From assembly GCA_030765065.1 (NCBI GenBank), contig CM060977.1:98473795-98537794 (forward strand): DNA of 64,000 nucleotides. Direction: 5' to 3'. The notes beneath the pieces are model-generated. The model saw only the letters and a program-made list of their open reading frames with translations, was not told the DNA's origin and ran no database searches. The translations under genes were made by a program, and so were the position numbers. Position 1 is the first letter of the stretch, and the number at the start of each line of letters is the position of its first letter. Positions 35,047 to 45,680 of this stretch are shown one piece after another. The stretch comes from Deroplatys truncata. Taxonomy: Eukaryota; Arthropoda; Insecta; Mantodea; Mantidae.

Positions 35047-36010
35047 TGAGGCAGTATTTTTAACACTTAAATGATTTCAGTCAAATTATATAATATGTAA
35101 ATTCAATAACAGCCCGCCTTGAAGCAATATCTACGTAATAATTTGTAAAATATATGTAACAGTGATTGCATATGCTAATATTATTGTATACATGTTCAAT
35201 AATGTTATATAATTGTATTACGTAATTTAATAATGTAGGAGCTTGAGAATAATAAGTTGAAAGTTGCTAACAATGAGGTAACAATGAGGTAACCTTGAGG
35301 CAATAATGAGTAAGAAAGTTTAACAGTTCTACTTGTGATTCTTGGAGTAACAACAATGTAATTTTAGTGACAGTTTATAAAAATAGCCAATCAATAACCA
35401 GAAAAAGCTTTAGTTAAATGAAGGTATTCTATTGGAGTAAGATTAGCCAACCAGAGACTTCAAATACAAAAATTTACAAAGTTTAGGCGCTTGAAATCAG
35501 TTCAGTTGCTGCAGACTGAGTTACTAACCAGACGGGAGATGTGTCCTCGAGAAATTAATTACGTATTCGTGTGAGACGAAAATAGTATACGTGTTAAAAA
35601 GTGCAAGTACTAAATAAAAGAATCTCACAGCTCTCGATATAAGTGAAGTGCTATTTTATTTGTGTCAAGGATTAATAAAAAGGAGTGAATTAAAACTTAA
35701 AATCTGTGTAAGCCTACATTCTTGTGGCATCACCCCTGCCAAGACATCCACGTCTCTAAAATAAATACTGACGCAGCCGAGGCAAACATACGAGGAAATA
35801 TAATACAGCATCTACAAACTGACTTTCAGTATGTAGCAGCAACTACCTAGCTCAAATTGGTGTCCATAGTGGAGCTAAAAAAATATACCTACTTCAAATT
35901 ATCGCCCAAAGCGTAGTGCTAAGAACATTCCTAAAAAGAATAACCAACTTTCTCAAATTGGCTTCAATACGTGGGGCAAATAACAATAAAACGAAGAAAT
36001 ACTTTTCTCA
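35047..36010 (+). mobile_element. Solo LTR, family A (Gypsy-like)
   Basis: A 964-bp TG...CA unit homologous to 14295-15221, flanked by GCAT and GCAC, a 4-bp target duplication that has drifted at one base. No internal part. Confidence 0.75.
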
Positions 36011-36079
36011 GCACAGAAATATGCCGGTGATTCTGCTTTTCTACAGTATTTTGCTTTATTTAATGTTGGCAAAAAAACC

Positions 36080-36560
36080 CTTATCATTTGTTTCCACACC
36101 ATCGCTTAACGTTTACCAGCTATACAAATTGTACAAAACTCCTTACGAATGAAGACAACTTCACAAGCTATTCCCAGAAAGTTCAAGATATACATTTTAT
36201 TTGTCATGTAAATGTCCTTTATATAATGTTATTTTACTGAAATCGTTAGAGCCATTTTTATGAATTACAGTTTCGAAAAATGTTCCATGTAAAAGGTAGC
36301 TTTCGGTAGGGTAATTTCATGAAAATCTTTGCGTCGAATCGTTGGAAGATATTGAACCTAAATACTACGTTTTTTCATCCTACTTTTCGTTTTTGAGTTA
36401 TAGTTTCACTGCCACACAGGCACACATAACCGAAATTATTCTAAAATGCTTTTTTGTGTGTTTAGGGGGTGTAAAACATATATTTCCGGTGAAATTCCGC
36501 TTTCGAATTTTTAGGTGGAATACAATACTTCCCCTACTTGTTATACGTAGTAGAGAAAAT
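36080..36560 (-). repeat. ACTTTCTC-family repeat, partial
   Basis: The hairpin-side half of a reverse copy, ending TTATACGTAGTAGAGAAA. Confidence 0.65.
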
Positions 36561-37270
36561 AAAAAAGAATACAGTACTCTGGTGTATTTGGTTTTGTAGC
36601 ATTTTCCGAGAATCCGTATTTGTAATGTTTACCATCTTATTCCTTACTTTCTGTATCGGACCAGAATATGAGCTCAAAGCAAACCCGGCGGACATATCAA
36701 TAGCTGTAGGATTATTTAGATTTGTATCTGATAACGTTCCCAGCGTTAAGCCTAAACTCTGTAGAGAAACCTGAATTCTAACAGCAACAAGAGCCACCTC
36801 ATGAATACCCCAGGATACGTAAATCCTCTACTGTGTATGCATATGCGAAAGGGATTAATACCCTCCCGGTAATATGTCGGGGTGGTCCTAGCAATTCAAA
36901 CCCCATGGTGTGCCATCAGAGTCCTCGGTCGTCAGCAAGTATGTGAATGTATGTGGTTTGATTTCAGCGCCAGACAACCAGAATTAATATCCCAGCAAAC
37001 GAGGCGACGGTGTACGTGCTCTGTATACGAGACATTTGGTAAGCTGTGTAAAAACAGTGTAGCATCAAAGCGTTTTCGTACCACGAGTCGCATATTCAAA
37101 CAATCATTTTAGTTCCACGTTTCCATCCACCTTTTTAATTTCTCTGCTGCTCACCTAACCCAGCTGAAACATTGTATTCGATTCCAAAACTCGATATCGG
37201 AATTTTGCCATAAAAGCGTGACAGGGAGATGTGATGAACGTAGTCTTTAGTAACCCACATTCAATAATTA
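36561..37270. other. Unassigned stretch
   Basis: No gene recognised. Short open frames at 36538-36797 and 36882-37112 lack motifs I know. Confidence 0.3.
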
Positions 37271-37274
37271 TGGT

Positions 37275-37411
37275 TTTAGGGCGGGTTTCACAGTTCAAAC
37301 TTAAGCCAAAGCTTTAGTAAGCTACGGGCACCGCTTAGCAAGGCCTACGGTTTGCGAGTTTTACAGTAGGGCAACCAGGTTCGGCTTTACTGAATTGAGC
37401 AACTCAACTAA
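37275..37411. repeat. MITE-like short repeat, copy 1
   Basis: Begins GGGCGGGTTTCACAGTTCAA. The inverse of a very similar end (GGCCCGGTTTCACAGTTTAA) closes 44825-44984. The two share layout but little interior sequence. Confidence 0.4.
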
Positions 37412-37872
37412 ACCGAGCGGAATGGCTCAGACGGTAACGCCTATGGCCTGCATGTGGGAGGTCTCGGGTTAAAATCCTGTGGTCCGACCAATCAGACTGA
37501 GGTTTTTTCGTGGTTTCCCTCAGCCTTTAAGGTAAATATTGGATTGTATTTTTAATACCACATCCCAAAGTTGCGCCTTAAGTCTAAAACAATGGAAAAT
37601 AGGTGGTAATAGCGAATGCTGTGCCATTTTTCCAATGCAATGAAAGCAGGTCGACTGGACGGCACCCTAGTGCCATCTGCACGGCACGAAGCAGAAGATG
37701 CATTTGATATGCACTGAGGTCTCTGTGGACACGTAAAGAAGCAAGATGGTATGGTTACAGGGATGAGACATAGAAGGTTAACTTTCCGCCACACATCGAT
37801 CCACGAGTTATCTTCTAAGATATCCTTCGCGATATGAGAATGTAGTTAAAGTAACCTAAAATAAATAGACTG
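37412..37872 (+). mobile_element. tRNA-derived SINE, type A
   Basis: The head ACCGAGCGGAATGGCTCAGA (A box) and GGTCTCGGGTTAAAATCC (B box) is followed by TTTTTCGTGGTTTCCCTCAG, then TTTAATACCACATCCCAAAG, GACTGGACGGCACCCTAGTG and a tail GAGAATGTAGTTAAAGTAAC ending in AAATAAATAG. About 460 bp. It serves as the unexpanded reference for the copies at 28640 and 39424. Confidence 0.8.
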
Positions 37873-38347
37873 AAACAAACTCCACGGAACAGTAACACTT
37901 GCGCATGCGCATCGAGTGAATTCCCACGTTTTTTGGGTCGAGCACACTACAATACGCTTATTACACGTGACGTAACTGAACTAGAATGATTTCCATTATG
38001 CTTCAGCGACTCATTATGACTTTAGTGGGCTCCGTGCGCACCTCTCCCATACCTTTTAACACATTCAAAGCAGCAGTTCACTAGGATTCACTCCCCAGAT
38101 AAAGTTTGTGTGTTGAAAATAAACTCTGTTCATTGTAATTCTAATAGTCTAATTACCGTTGCGCTCTACCAAAACTATGGTACCTTAGTTTTAGTACAAT
38201 ACATAAATGACGTAATAAATGGTAGGACTACCGGTAGTATTTGTAGAGAAAGAAACATAACACAAAATACAACGCATTAAGAAAATTAATGGAACATTCA
38301 GACATTACGATCACCAAAAGCTGTGGTCATGGCTTTCGTCACTCTGA
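37873..38347. other. Unassigned stretch
   Basis: No gene recognised. Between the type A SINE and the hAT remnant. Confidence 0.3.
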
Positions 38348-38605
38348 TCAAAATAAAAATTGTACTTTTCGGTTCGAAATAACATTCGCTATCGTTTCTT
38401 CGATGTGAACTGTAGTATACTCAGTGGAGCTTCCAAAAGCTTTTAAATACACAGATTCGTTACCATCCATAACACGTAAGTTCCACTGCACGGAAACTAA
38501 CTTTTCGATTGTTGCAGGAGAAAGCCTATTTCTAATTTTACTATGGATCCTCCCATGCTCAACGCTTCCGGTTGCAGGAGAACTCAGGTAAACCACTGAC
38601 CTCAA
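38348..38605 (-). pseudogene. hAT transposase C-terminal remnant
   Basis: An 85-codon minus-strand frame with SVEHGRIHSKIRNRLSPATI followed by EKLVSVQWNLRVMDG. This is the C-terminal dimerisation block of hAT-type transposases (usual form S.ER..S.....HSK.RNRL....EKLV). The catalytic domain and BED finger are not visible here. A type C SINE sits just upstream at 38637. No hAT ends were found, so its size is unknown. Confidence 0.65.
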
Positions 38606-38636
38606 ACGTAAACAAAGCGATCGATATGAGACAAGT

Positions 38637-38893
38637 CATCCTCCGTGGTGTAGTGGTTGCCATACTAGCCTCTAGTTCCCGAGGTCGCGGGTAAAAATCC
38701 TTAACATGGCTTCCTTCGGAAGGGAAGTAAAGCCGGTGGTCCCGTGTCGTAGATTTACGGCACGTAAAAGAACCTCAAGCCTATTAAAGAGGCCTCTGAG
38801 CAAAATTACTGGTCTTTCACACCCAATATAGAATGGTATGCTAAGAACCACAGCAGTTAAAGAGTGTCCATGAATAAAACTCAATTTCAATTT
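38637..38893 (+). mobile_element. tRNA-derived SINE, type C
   Basis: Starts TCATCCTCCGTGGTGTAGTG, with CCGAGGTCGCGGGTAAAAAT in the B-box area. It continues GGCACGTAAAAGAACCTCAA and ACACCCAATATAGAATGG. About 257 bp. Confidence 0.78.
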
Positions 38894-39182
38894 CGATATG
38901 AGGTAACACCCGGTAGGTATGCAACATGTCTAACGTACGCGTAATGCGGATAGGATCTTAATCGATCAATTCTACTAGGAAAACTACCGTAGTTTATGCT
39001 TACTTATAATAGCCTGCGGTAGTTTTACAACTCTAAATCTAATAACTTGAGTTAATTTCCTTTGTTTTGATATGTCTTGTTTTCACGTTGCCTGTAAAAA
39101 GTCAATAAATACGGCATGGACTCAACAGATGGCCAGGAGCTGAAAGCATTTAACTACACATAATTAACAAGATGACATTCTT

Positions 39183-39411
39183 TGTAAAAACCCAAAGTTT
39201 CGATATTACAGCACGGTTGACTAAAAGCAGCCGTATGCAACTTGACTAAAATGGTAAATTAAGACGATACATACACTCGTTTCATAAACATACTCGTGTC
39301 TTAACTACTATCATTATAATCTTGTTGCATAATATACCATTGTAGGTTATCCAGCAACATAAAGTTAATATAACCGAAAAATCTGAGTCAAAACTACTGA
39401 GAACTTTACTT
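39183..39411 (+). repeat. Direct repeat, left copy (about 229 bp)
   Basis: Nearly the same sequence as 40150-40377 (shared TTTCGATATTACAGCA, AAAAGCAGCCGTATGCAACT and GTAGGTTATCCAGC), roughly 90% alike by eye. The two copies bracket the SINE at 39424-40138. Confidence 0.85.
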
Positions 39412-39423
39412 CTCAAGAACTGA

Positions 39424-40138
39424 GTACCGAGCGGGATGGTTCAGGCGGTAAAGTCTGTGGAGCGCATTCGGAAGGTCCCGTGGGCCGACCAATCTCTATG
39501 AGGTTTTTTCGTGGTTTTCCTCAGTCACCAAGGTAAATACCAGATTGGATATTTAATACCACGACCCAAAGTTCCATCTTAAGTCTAAAACAATAATACA
39601 AATAAAAAATAAGTGGTAATAGCAAATACTATGCCATCTATCAACCGACAATGTAAGTAGTTAGACTGGACGGCATCCTAACGCCATCTTCACAGCATAA
39701 AGCAGAAGATCCGGCTGCCATGCGCTGGGGGTCTCTGTGGGCGCGTAACAAAGCAAGATGGCATTTTCAGTGATGAGACCTAGAAGGCTAACTGTCCGCC
39801 TTTCTGTGTGAGGGCGGCGGTCGGACTGGACTGCAACCTAATGCCATCTGCACGGCATGAAGCAGGTGGTTACAGAGATGAGATCTAGATTGTTAACTGT
39901 CCGCCTTTATAAGGGGGCGGCGGTTGGACTAGACGGCACCCTAATGTCGTCTGCACGGCACGAAGCAGAGGATTCGGTAGCTATGCGCTAGGGTCTCTGT
40001 GACACGGGACGGAGCGGGTGGTTACAGGGATGAGACCTAGAAGGCTAACTGTGCATCACATATTGTTCTATGAGTTATCCACCAACAGATCCGTCGCGAT
40101 ATGACCAAAGAGTTAAAATGACGTAAAATAAAACAGAA
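39424..40138 (+). mobile_element. tRNA-derived SINE, type A, with repeated internal module
   Basis: The head ACCGAGCGGGATGGTTCAGG is followed by the type A body. The block from GGACTGGACGGCA-like words to AAGGCTAACTGTCCGCC occurs three times (about 39670-39800, 39825-39910 and 39925-40055). This is a milder form of the expansion seen at 28925-29690, using the same part of the element. The tail is GATATGACCAAAGAGTTAAA plus AAATAAAACAG. Confidence 0.75.
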
Positions 40139-40149
40139 AAAAATCCTTT

Positions 40150-40377
40150 TGTGAAAACCCAGAATTTCGATATTACAGCATGGTCGACCAAAAGCAGCCG
40201 TATGCAACTTTACTATAATCGTAAATTAAGACGATACATATACTCGTGTCACAAACATACTCGTGTTTTAACTACTATTATTATAATCTTGATGCCTAAT
40301 ATACTACTGTAGGTTATCCAGCTACATAAAGTTAAGTTAACCGAAAAATCTGAGTCAAAACTACTGCGAACTTTACT
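40150..40377 (+). repeat. Direct repeat, right copy (about 228 bp)
   Basis: Partner of 39183-39411. It begins right behind the tail of the SINE. Confidence 0.85.
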
Positions 40378-40862
40378 GCGTATTCTCTTATACATTGTGA
40401 AGCAGAATTATGATGTTTATAGATTGGAAGCAATCGGACAAATTACTATAAAGTAAGAAAAACCAAACGCTGGGAAAAATTTTGATAGTAAGGGTGAATT
40501 AGAATGGAGTGAAACAATTTTCATAGCTCTTTATGCTGTAAGTTTTGAGATGAGAGGTTTTCACTTGTACATAGCCTTAATGTTAAGGGAAGAATTGTTT
40601 CTAATGGGAGGGGATTTGCTACTGAATTATAAAGCAATACGTTATATGTAGACGTGACAGAAATGTATATGATATAAGTGTGAAGTTCAAATTTAAAATT
40701 AAGCTTTCCTTCTTATCAGTCGGTGTTATGTTCAATTATATCATCAATAATTTCTCGTACACTGGCTTTCATTTATGCCGTCTCCCTGTGTCTGTTCACA
40801 TTTTCGCGCATTCAGTGCCGTCCTGTTTTACTGCTCAGTTCTACATTATTCTCATATGAATA
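40378..40862. other. Unassigned stretch
   Basis: AT-rich. No gene recognised. The open frame at 40723-40947 runs into the Tigger terminal repeat. Confidence 0.3.
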
Positions 40863-41029
40863 CAGTAGAGCCCCGTTAATAAAGCTAATTGGAGCTGAGG
40901 CTACCTCGAATTACGAAAAACTCGGATTATACGGAAATATAATTTAGTTCTGTTTCATCAAGTTGACAAGGAAAAAGATTTTCTTCTTGTATAATTTTTA
41001 TTAATTTCTTACAAAATTATGCAACAGTT

Positions 41030-41480
41030 TGAGAATCAGCAGAAAGTTAAAGTTTATTTCACCGCAAATTTCAAGCTGTTTTATGCCGCGTCGCTTTTTC
41101 CACCTATCCAAGCATCCTAAACTTGGAGTAAAATCGTCCTCACCTTCCTTTAACTAAGACCCAAAAATACAGCTTTTTCTTGCAGAATAGGCCCTGAAAT
41201 TGGTTTTACTTTTTGTCTTTGTTGAGTAAACCAAATGAACAAAGCTTCATTCGTTATTCATACTCTTATTTCTTCATTGACTTCCGTTCAAATGACGAAA
41301 TAGAACACTTGTTAGATGAAAAATTCTAAATTTTATCTCTGTTTCTACGCTGATCTCCAATTGTCACTTCTCCGACCCCATTTCTGCAGCAAACATTTTT
41401 TAATGTTTTTCTTTTGTCTTTAATAGACTTTTCAAAGCATCCAGTTTCACTTTCAAAAGCTAAAATGTTTCTTACTCCCA
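41030..41480 (-). pseudogene. Tigger transposase, DNA-binding half
   Basis: Minus-strand frames give an N-terminal Psq-type helix-turn-helix (KNVCCRNGVGEVTIGDQRRN, about 41400-41350) and a CENP-B-type helix-turn-helix (ARKSCIFGS, then LKEGEDDFTPSLGCLDRWKK and IKQLEICGEIN, about 41200-41050). These are the first two domains of Tigger/pogo transposases. The frames are interrupted, and the catalytic domain that should follow toward lower coordinates is missing before the TIR at 40863. Confidence 0.65.
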
Positions 41481-41859
41481 CCACTCAGTTTATGTATGAA
41501 TTAAAGAATTAAGAAACACACAGTTACATATGTACATATGTAAACACCTTAAGATTAACGTGACACAGGTGGGTTCACTACAGTACAGATGTTGCTACAC
41601 AATCATCAATATACAACATGGTCAACTTATGTTGTAAAATGTGTATTTTTACTTAAGTGTATTTTAGTGACCTGTCGCTGAGTACAGACAACAATAGGAG
41701 TAACAATAAGGATGGCATACACTGCACAACTGATTGTCAGTGGACAAGGCAAGAGGAAGCACATTCCCCGAAACCTAGGTCCATCTGTAATAGAAATGGA
41801 TTAGCAGTATAAGACCAAGGCTATTTCTGTGCATTATGAACGAAAACCCTATGTGGGTT

Positions 41860-42150
41860 AAATTAAATTGAGTTTTATTTATGGATGCTCTTTAACTACT
41901 ATGGTCCTTAGCGCCCCATTCTATATTGGGTGTGAGAGACGTAATTTTGCTCAGAGTCCTATTTATCAGGCTTGAGGTTCTTTTACGTGCCGTAAATCTA
42001 CGACACGGGACCACCGGCTTTACTTTCCTTCCGAAGGAAGCCATGCTAAGGATTTTTACGCCCGAAAAAGTCCATCGCCCTCTTCCGGGTTTGAACCCGC
42101 GACCTTGGGAACTAGAGGCTAGCAAGGTACCACTAGTCCACGGAGGACGA
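41860..42150 (-). mobile_element. tRNA-derived SINE, type C
   Basis: A reverse copy, the most complete of the three. On the minus strand it runs TCGTCCTCCGTGGACTAGTG, CGAGGTCGCGGGTT-like B-box words, CGGCACGTAAAAGAACCTCA and CACCCAATATAGAATGGGGC, ending in AATAAAACTCAATTTAATTT. It is nested in the Tigger element. Confidence 0.82.
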
Positions 42151-42680
42151 CCGCTAAGTGGGGCAGTTTTACTTGTATTGTACATGGAAAATTTAAAAAA
42201 AGTTCAAAATGTAACACAGTCGAAAGTGCGTAAAACGTAAATGCGGACAACGTATAAAAACGGTATTTTACTCTAGCTTTATGTCAAATTTTAATTTTGT
42301 TAAGACCAGCTGGAATTACACGGAACCTCGAAATACCCGGGTTCTACTGTATACAACTTCCAGCAATAGTTTGCTCATTATCATTTACATATAGTAACCA
42401 TGTTTAAATATATAACTAAATAAATCCCTGCTTTGCACAATTTCTCCAGAAAAAAAGTATTTTTAATGGCAATATAATGTAAACGTGAAACATATACTTT
42501 TTACTCTCAAATAGGATGAATCTACTAGACATTATTTTAATAATCCGTTCTCTCTCTAGTCTTGTCCAATAATGATTCAGCCGCCTAGCCACTGAATCAC
42601 TCGCCGTCCTCTGGGCACTGGCATGAAATGTAGGAACGTGTATATTTAGAGTCAGTTCTTCCAGCAACAGTAGCAGCAGC

Positions 42681-42682
<2 letters not shown>

Positions 42683-42735
<53 letters not shown>

Positions 42736-42754
42736 ATAGTAGTAGTAGTAGTAG
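42683..42754. repeat. (AGT)n microsatellite
   Basis: About 24 AGT units with one interruption, preceded by a few AGC units. Confidence 0.95.
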
Positions 42755-42949
42755 AAGGACGTTTATTGTGAACAGTTTCAGCTAATTTTATACAATACAG
42801 CAGTCGCATGGGCGTCATTGCCGTACATGCTTTTCCTGTCCCTATAATCTAACACTGTGTATAATACTTTGCAGCTATATATACTCACTATATATACATA
42901 ACTATATACTAGTATGTACTATGAACTAACATAATGAAGGAAGAAAAAA

Positions 42950-42952
42950 CAA

Positions 42953-43008
<56 letters not shown>
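42950..43008. repeat. (AAT)n microsatellite
   Basis: About 19 AAT units without interruption. Confidence 0.95.
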
Positions 43009-43196
43009 GCAAGAATTGCAATTACATTACAAATATATAAAGTGCTCCGACCCTTAAGAACTCGCTCTTATGTGCCATCCTCCCTCTTCCGTTAAATGCC
43101 TAGGCGGCTAAATCAGGTATTGGACGGATATTTAAAATAATGTCTAGTAAATGTGTCCTCTTTGAGAGCACCAATGATAATTTACGTGTTTTACAT

Positions 43197-44191
43197 TGAA
43201 GAAGTTATTTTGTTGTAGGAGTTTGCACCACGCATTGGGCGTCAATTTGAAGTAGGTTGTATTGAAGGAGTTGTATTATAGTTCAACTGTTGGGGAACCG
43301 AACACTTGAAGTAGTTGCAACCGCACGTATGGTAAACAGTTTCCAGTAGCCTTCGCCCCAAATGTACTTTCAGGTGGCCTTTGCCTCAAGTTTAAAAAAA
43401 ATATTAACTTTGCAATTTGACTGTTTCATTAAATATTATATATTTATTTTTGCCTCGACTGCGTCAGTATTATTGTTAGAGACACGTTTCTCTTAGCAGG
43501 GTTGTCATGCGACTAAGAATGTAGGCTTACACAGATCATAATTTTACATCACTCCTTTTGTTAATGCTTGATACGATTTAAATAACACTTCACTGATATA
43601 GAGAGTGCGAGATTCTTTTTATTAATTAATTACACTTTTTAACACGTAAAACTATTTTTCGTCTCACACGAATACGTATTAAATTTCTTGAGGACACTTT
43701 TTGCGTCTGGTTAGTAACGCTGTCTGCAACCAACTGAACTCTAAATTTGTAAAATTTTCTCCTTTTCAGTTTCTGATTGGCTAATCCTACTTCAATAGAA
43801 TACCTTCATTTATCTAATGCTTTTTCTGGTTGTTGATTGGCTCTTTTATAAACTGTCACTAAAATGACGTTATTGCTTCCAAGAATCACATTATTGCTTC
43901 CAAGAATCACAAGTAGTATTGTTAATCTCTCAAACTCATTATTGCCTCAAGGTTACCTCATTGTTAGCAACGTTTAACCTATTATTCTCACAGTTTCTAC
44001 ATTATTAAATTACGCAATACATTCACATAACATTATTAAACATGGATACAATAATATAAATATTTACGATGACTGTAATATACACTTTTATATATAATTA
44101 CATACACATATTGTTTTAAGGCGGGCTGTTAATGAATTATATATTATACAATTAGACTGAAAACACTTAAGTGTTAAAAATACTGCCTCAA
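43197..44191 (-). mobile_element. Solo LTR, family A (Gypsy-like)
   Basis: A 995-bp unit in reverse orientation with a perfect 4-bp target duplication, ACAT, on both sides. It is homologous to 14295-15221 over its full length, including the repeated modules at the 3' end. No internal part. Confidence 0.85.
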
Positions 44192-44195
44192 CATT

Positions 44196-44824
44196 GTATT
44201 GTCAAAAATACTTTTTCCGTGGAGAAATTCTGCAAAACAGTCTTTTACTTGGTTGTATATTTAGATTGGACCCATGATTCCAATAATGTCTAATAAATGT
44301 GTTCTCTTTCACAGTAAAAGAAATATAACATATTTCAGTTTTATATTATGTTGGCATTGAAAATATTTTTTCTTCAGGATATTGTGTACAACATGTTTTT
44401 ATTTAGTTATGTTTTATTTTGAATGGTTATTATAAGTGAAGATGAGTAAAGCTATTGCTCAAAGTTATGTATTCACATAGAATAGCGCACAATCTAGAAT
44501 AGCGCACAATCTAGAATAGCGCACGTAAAACAGGACACCACTGCATGCAAGAAAAGGTAAACAGAAACACCTCCTTACTATACGTACTCCCGCGTGAAGG
44601 CCAGTATAATGCCTCCCAAAGCTGCGGGGACGGCATAAATGACAGCCAGTTTACCATTATTTATGACTGTTTGCTTAATCGAAATCTCTCGTAAAGTTCT
44701 TGATCATTCTATACGTGGAAATGGTTTTGACGCAAACCAAACATTCTAGATGGTCTTCTGTTGTGCATATGGGTTAAAATAATTTTAATTTCCTAATCAA
44801 ACAATATTGTCTCCTTCAGATAAT
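44196..44824. other. Unassigned stretch with a short tandem repeat
   Basis: No gene recognised. At about 44479-44525 the words AGAATAGCGCACAATCT repeat nearly three times. Confidence 0.4.
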
Positions 44825-44984
44825 ACGGTCACTCCTTAGCTTAAACTACAGTTCAGATCAGTTTAAGCCAAGCCATGGAAAAGCTCAGCTTATCCTTGAA
44901 CTACGCACTGTAAAACTTCACTGCTGCTTTAGCCTCCGCTTAAACCCGATGCGAAGCTTACGCTTAAACTGTGAAACCGGGCCT
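44825..44984. repeat. MITE-like short repeat, copy 2
   Basis: About 160 bp ending, on the minus strand, in GGCCCGGTTTCACAGTTTAA, with GTTTAAGC words scattered in both orientations inside. It is related at one end to 37275-37411. Confidence 0.4.
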
Positions 44985-45680
44985 TAAGGTCATATAACTA
45001 AGTACAAGGACGTCTGTGCCTTACTCGATGACGTCACAGATGTTTCACAAAATTGAGAACATAATTTAGGCATCTTTTAACAAATAAGCTACAACACAAG
45101 TATAATGCAGTTTTTTGCCATTTAGTCTGGCATTAAACTTCTGACAGATCTCGATGAATGCAATGATAAAATTTATGAAATTTGTTGTTCTATTATTTCT
45201 CAGATTTGTGGGAAAATGCTACGGAATGCATAAAGTGATTCCGGCAACAAAACGCTTTCCCTTGCAGATGTGCGGTAAAATAAAAGCTGACGCTGAAAGT
45301 CACAGACGCCGCAGCATAGAATACGTGCTGATTTCCTATGTCGCTGCGAAGTTTTTCTTTTGTAGCAAAATGGGAACGATAAAACTTTGATTGTTATACG
45401 CTGGCCGCCGCAGCTCGGCCTCCTGCCGAAACAGGAGGCAACCCGCTCACGTCCTCATACTTAGTTACAATTACAATGCTAATAAGCACATACCTTATGA
45501 ACAGAGATGTTGGAAATGTCCTTTTCCATCTGCATATTTCTTGCATCTTAAAGAAAATTTTATCCACACTAATTCAATATCTGAAACTGAATGAATTTCT
45601 CGTCTTATATTTTCGTTTATTTCTTCCAATGTATGAGATTTGTTGCTCACAACTATTTTTGAAGTTCCTCCATAGAAAAA
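44985..45680. other. Unassigned stretch
   Basis: No gene recognised. A 78-codon frame at 45154-45390 begins with a hydrophobic stretch (MKFVVLLFLRFVGKC) but has no family match I know and no supporting context. Confidence 0.25.

Larger units (their letters stand above)
40863..42349 (-). mobile_element. Tigger/pogo-like DNA transposon, deleted
   Basis: The ends are CAGTAGAGCCCCGTTAATAA and, inverted, CAGTAGAACCCGGGTATTTC, each next to TA. The CAGTAGARCC start is characteristic of Tigger/pogo elements. The interior keeps the DNA-binding half of a transposase but no DDE domain. A type C SINE was inserted at 41860-42150. Confidence 0.75.
42500..43180. repeat. Inverted-repeat unit enclosing two microsatellites
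   Basis: The arm at about 42505-42605 (TACTAGACATTATTTTAATA, CAGCCGCCTAG) is mirrored at about 43065-43175 (CTAGGCGGCTAAATC, AATAATGTCTAGTA), with about 460 bases between. A third version of one arm end lies near 44270-44310. It may be a MITE-like foldback, or two opposed copies of an unknown repeat. Confidence 0.55.

Noticed and set aside
42597-42818. Polythreonine-containing frame
   Set aside because: It is the translated (AGT)n microsatellite.
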